A stretch of DNA of 6,343 nucleotides, taken from positions 1 to 6,343 of the forward strand of contig CAJWZI010000102.1 in NCBI GenBank assembly GCA_913049615.1. Direction: 5' to 3'. The notes under the pieces are model-generated. The model was not told the DNA's origin. It searched no databases and saw only the letters and a program-made list of their open reading frames with translations. A program made the translations under genes and the position numbers. Position 1 is the first letter of the stretch. Each line of letters starts with the position of its first letter. This DNA comes from an uncultured Alphaproteobacteria bacterium. GTDB lineage: Bacteria > Pseudomonadota > Alphaproteobacteria > GCA-2731375. Below are positions 6,226 through 6,343 of the stretch, in pieces.

Positions 6226-6343
6226 ATCGGTCATGAAGAATCCGCGGACGTCGGACCTGCGGGCGAATCATGAAATTTGGCATATCCACATAGCAGGTTT
6301 AACGTACTCATCCTCATGGCCCATTGAGCATGTCCCACACGTG
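6226..6343. other. Upstream region of the importer operon, no supported gene
   Basis: This region holds two TCATGA palindromes (6231-6236 and 6268-6273, 37 bp apart), a TCCGCGGA palindrome (6241-6248) and a GACGTC (6248-6253). On the minus strand short frames enter from the window edge; one (6342-6268) reads CGTCSMG early and then stops. None is long enough to support a gene. An operator for the importer could lie here, but no known consensus is recognised. Confidence 0.35.

Noticed and set aside
6231..6317. 28-codon minus-strand small frame (MRMSTLNLL...) upstream of the ATPase
   Set aside because: It lacks a clear Shine-Dalgarno and recognisable features, and lies upstream of the probable promoter; chance is sufficient.

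Overview
The window looks like chromosomal DNA of a proteobacterium, most likely an alphaproteobacterium. This rests on the style of the proteins (a COG0687-type binding protein, a long-loop PotB-like permease, a GXGXXG-family dehydrogenase pair), a moderate GC content and compact operons. No rRNA, tRNA, transposase, integrase, CRISPR array or phage gene is visible, and the taxon cannot be fixed from these bases alone.

Left part (1-1515, plus strand): two dehydrogenase genes in one operon. The first is the 3' part of a beta-hydroxyacid dehydrogenase of the 3-hydroxyisobutyrate / tartronate-semialdehyde reductase family, cut by the window edge. Eleven bases after its stop comes a complete classical short-chain dehydrogenase/reductase (SDR), whose Shine-Dalgarno overlaps the stop codon of the first gene.

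Middle (1516-1678): a short spacer between convergent operons. It carries a dense cluster of hairpins (1537-1628), three of which abut one another without a spacer base. It resembles a degenerate REP/BIME-like element and may also end or protect both transcripts.

Right part (1679-6137, minus strand): a complete four-gene ABC importer of the polyamine/opine/iron type (PotABCD-like), transcribed right to left as ATPase, periplasmic binding protein, permease I, permease II. Two intercistronic hairpins flank the binding-protein gene: a small one with a T-run before it, and a perfect 13-bp stem after it. This arrangement would give more binding protein than membrane subunits. The two permease genes are one base apart. 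An AT-rich stretch with a possible -10 box lies upstream of the ATPase (6188-6225). The last ~115 bases (6226-6343) hold no convincing gene.

Taken together, the window reads as a catabolic locus: import of a small organic compound, possibly cationic, plus two NAD(P)-linked oxidoreductases facing the importer. The link between the two operons is inferred from proximity only, and the substrate cannot be read from the sequence. I see no clear evidence of a wholly new system. The most unusual parts are the hairpin cluster, the strong intercistronic hairpin, and the ~145-residue extra segment in permease I.
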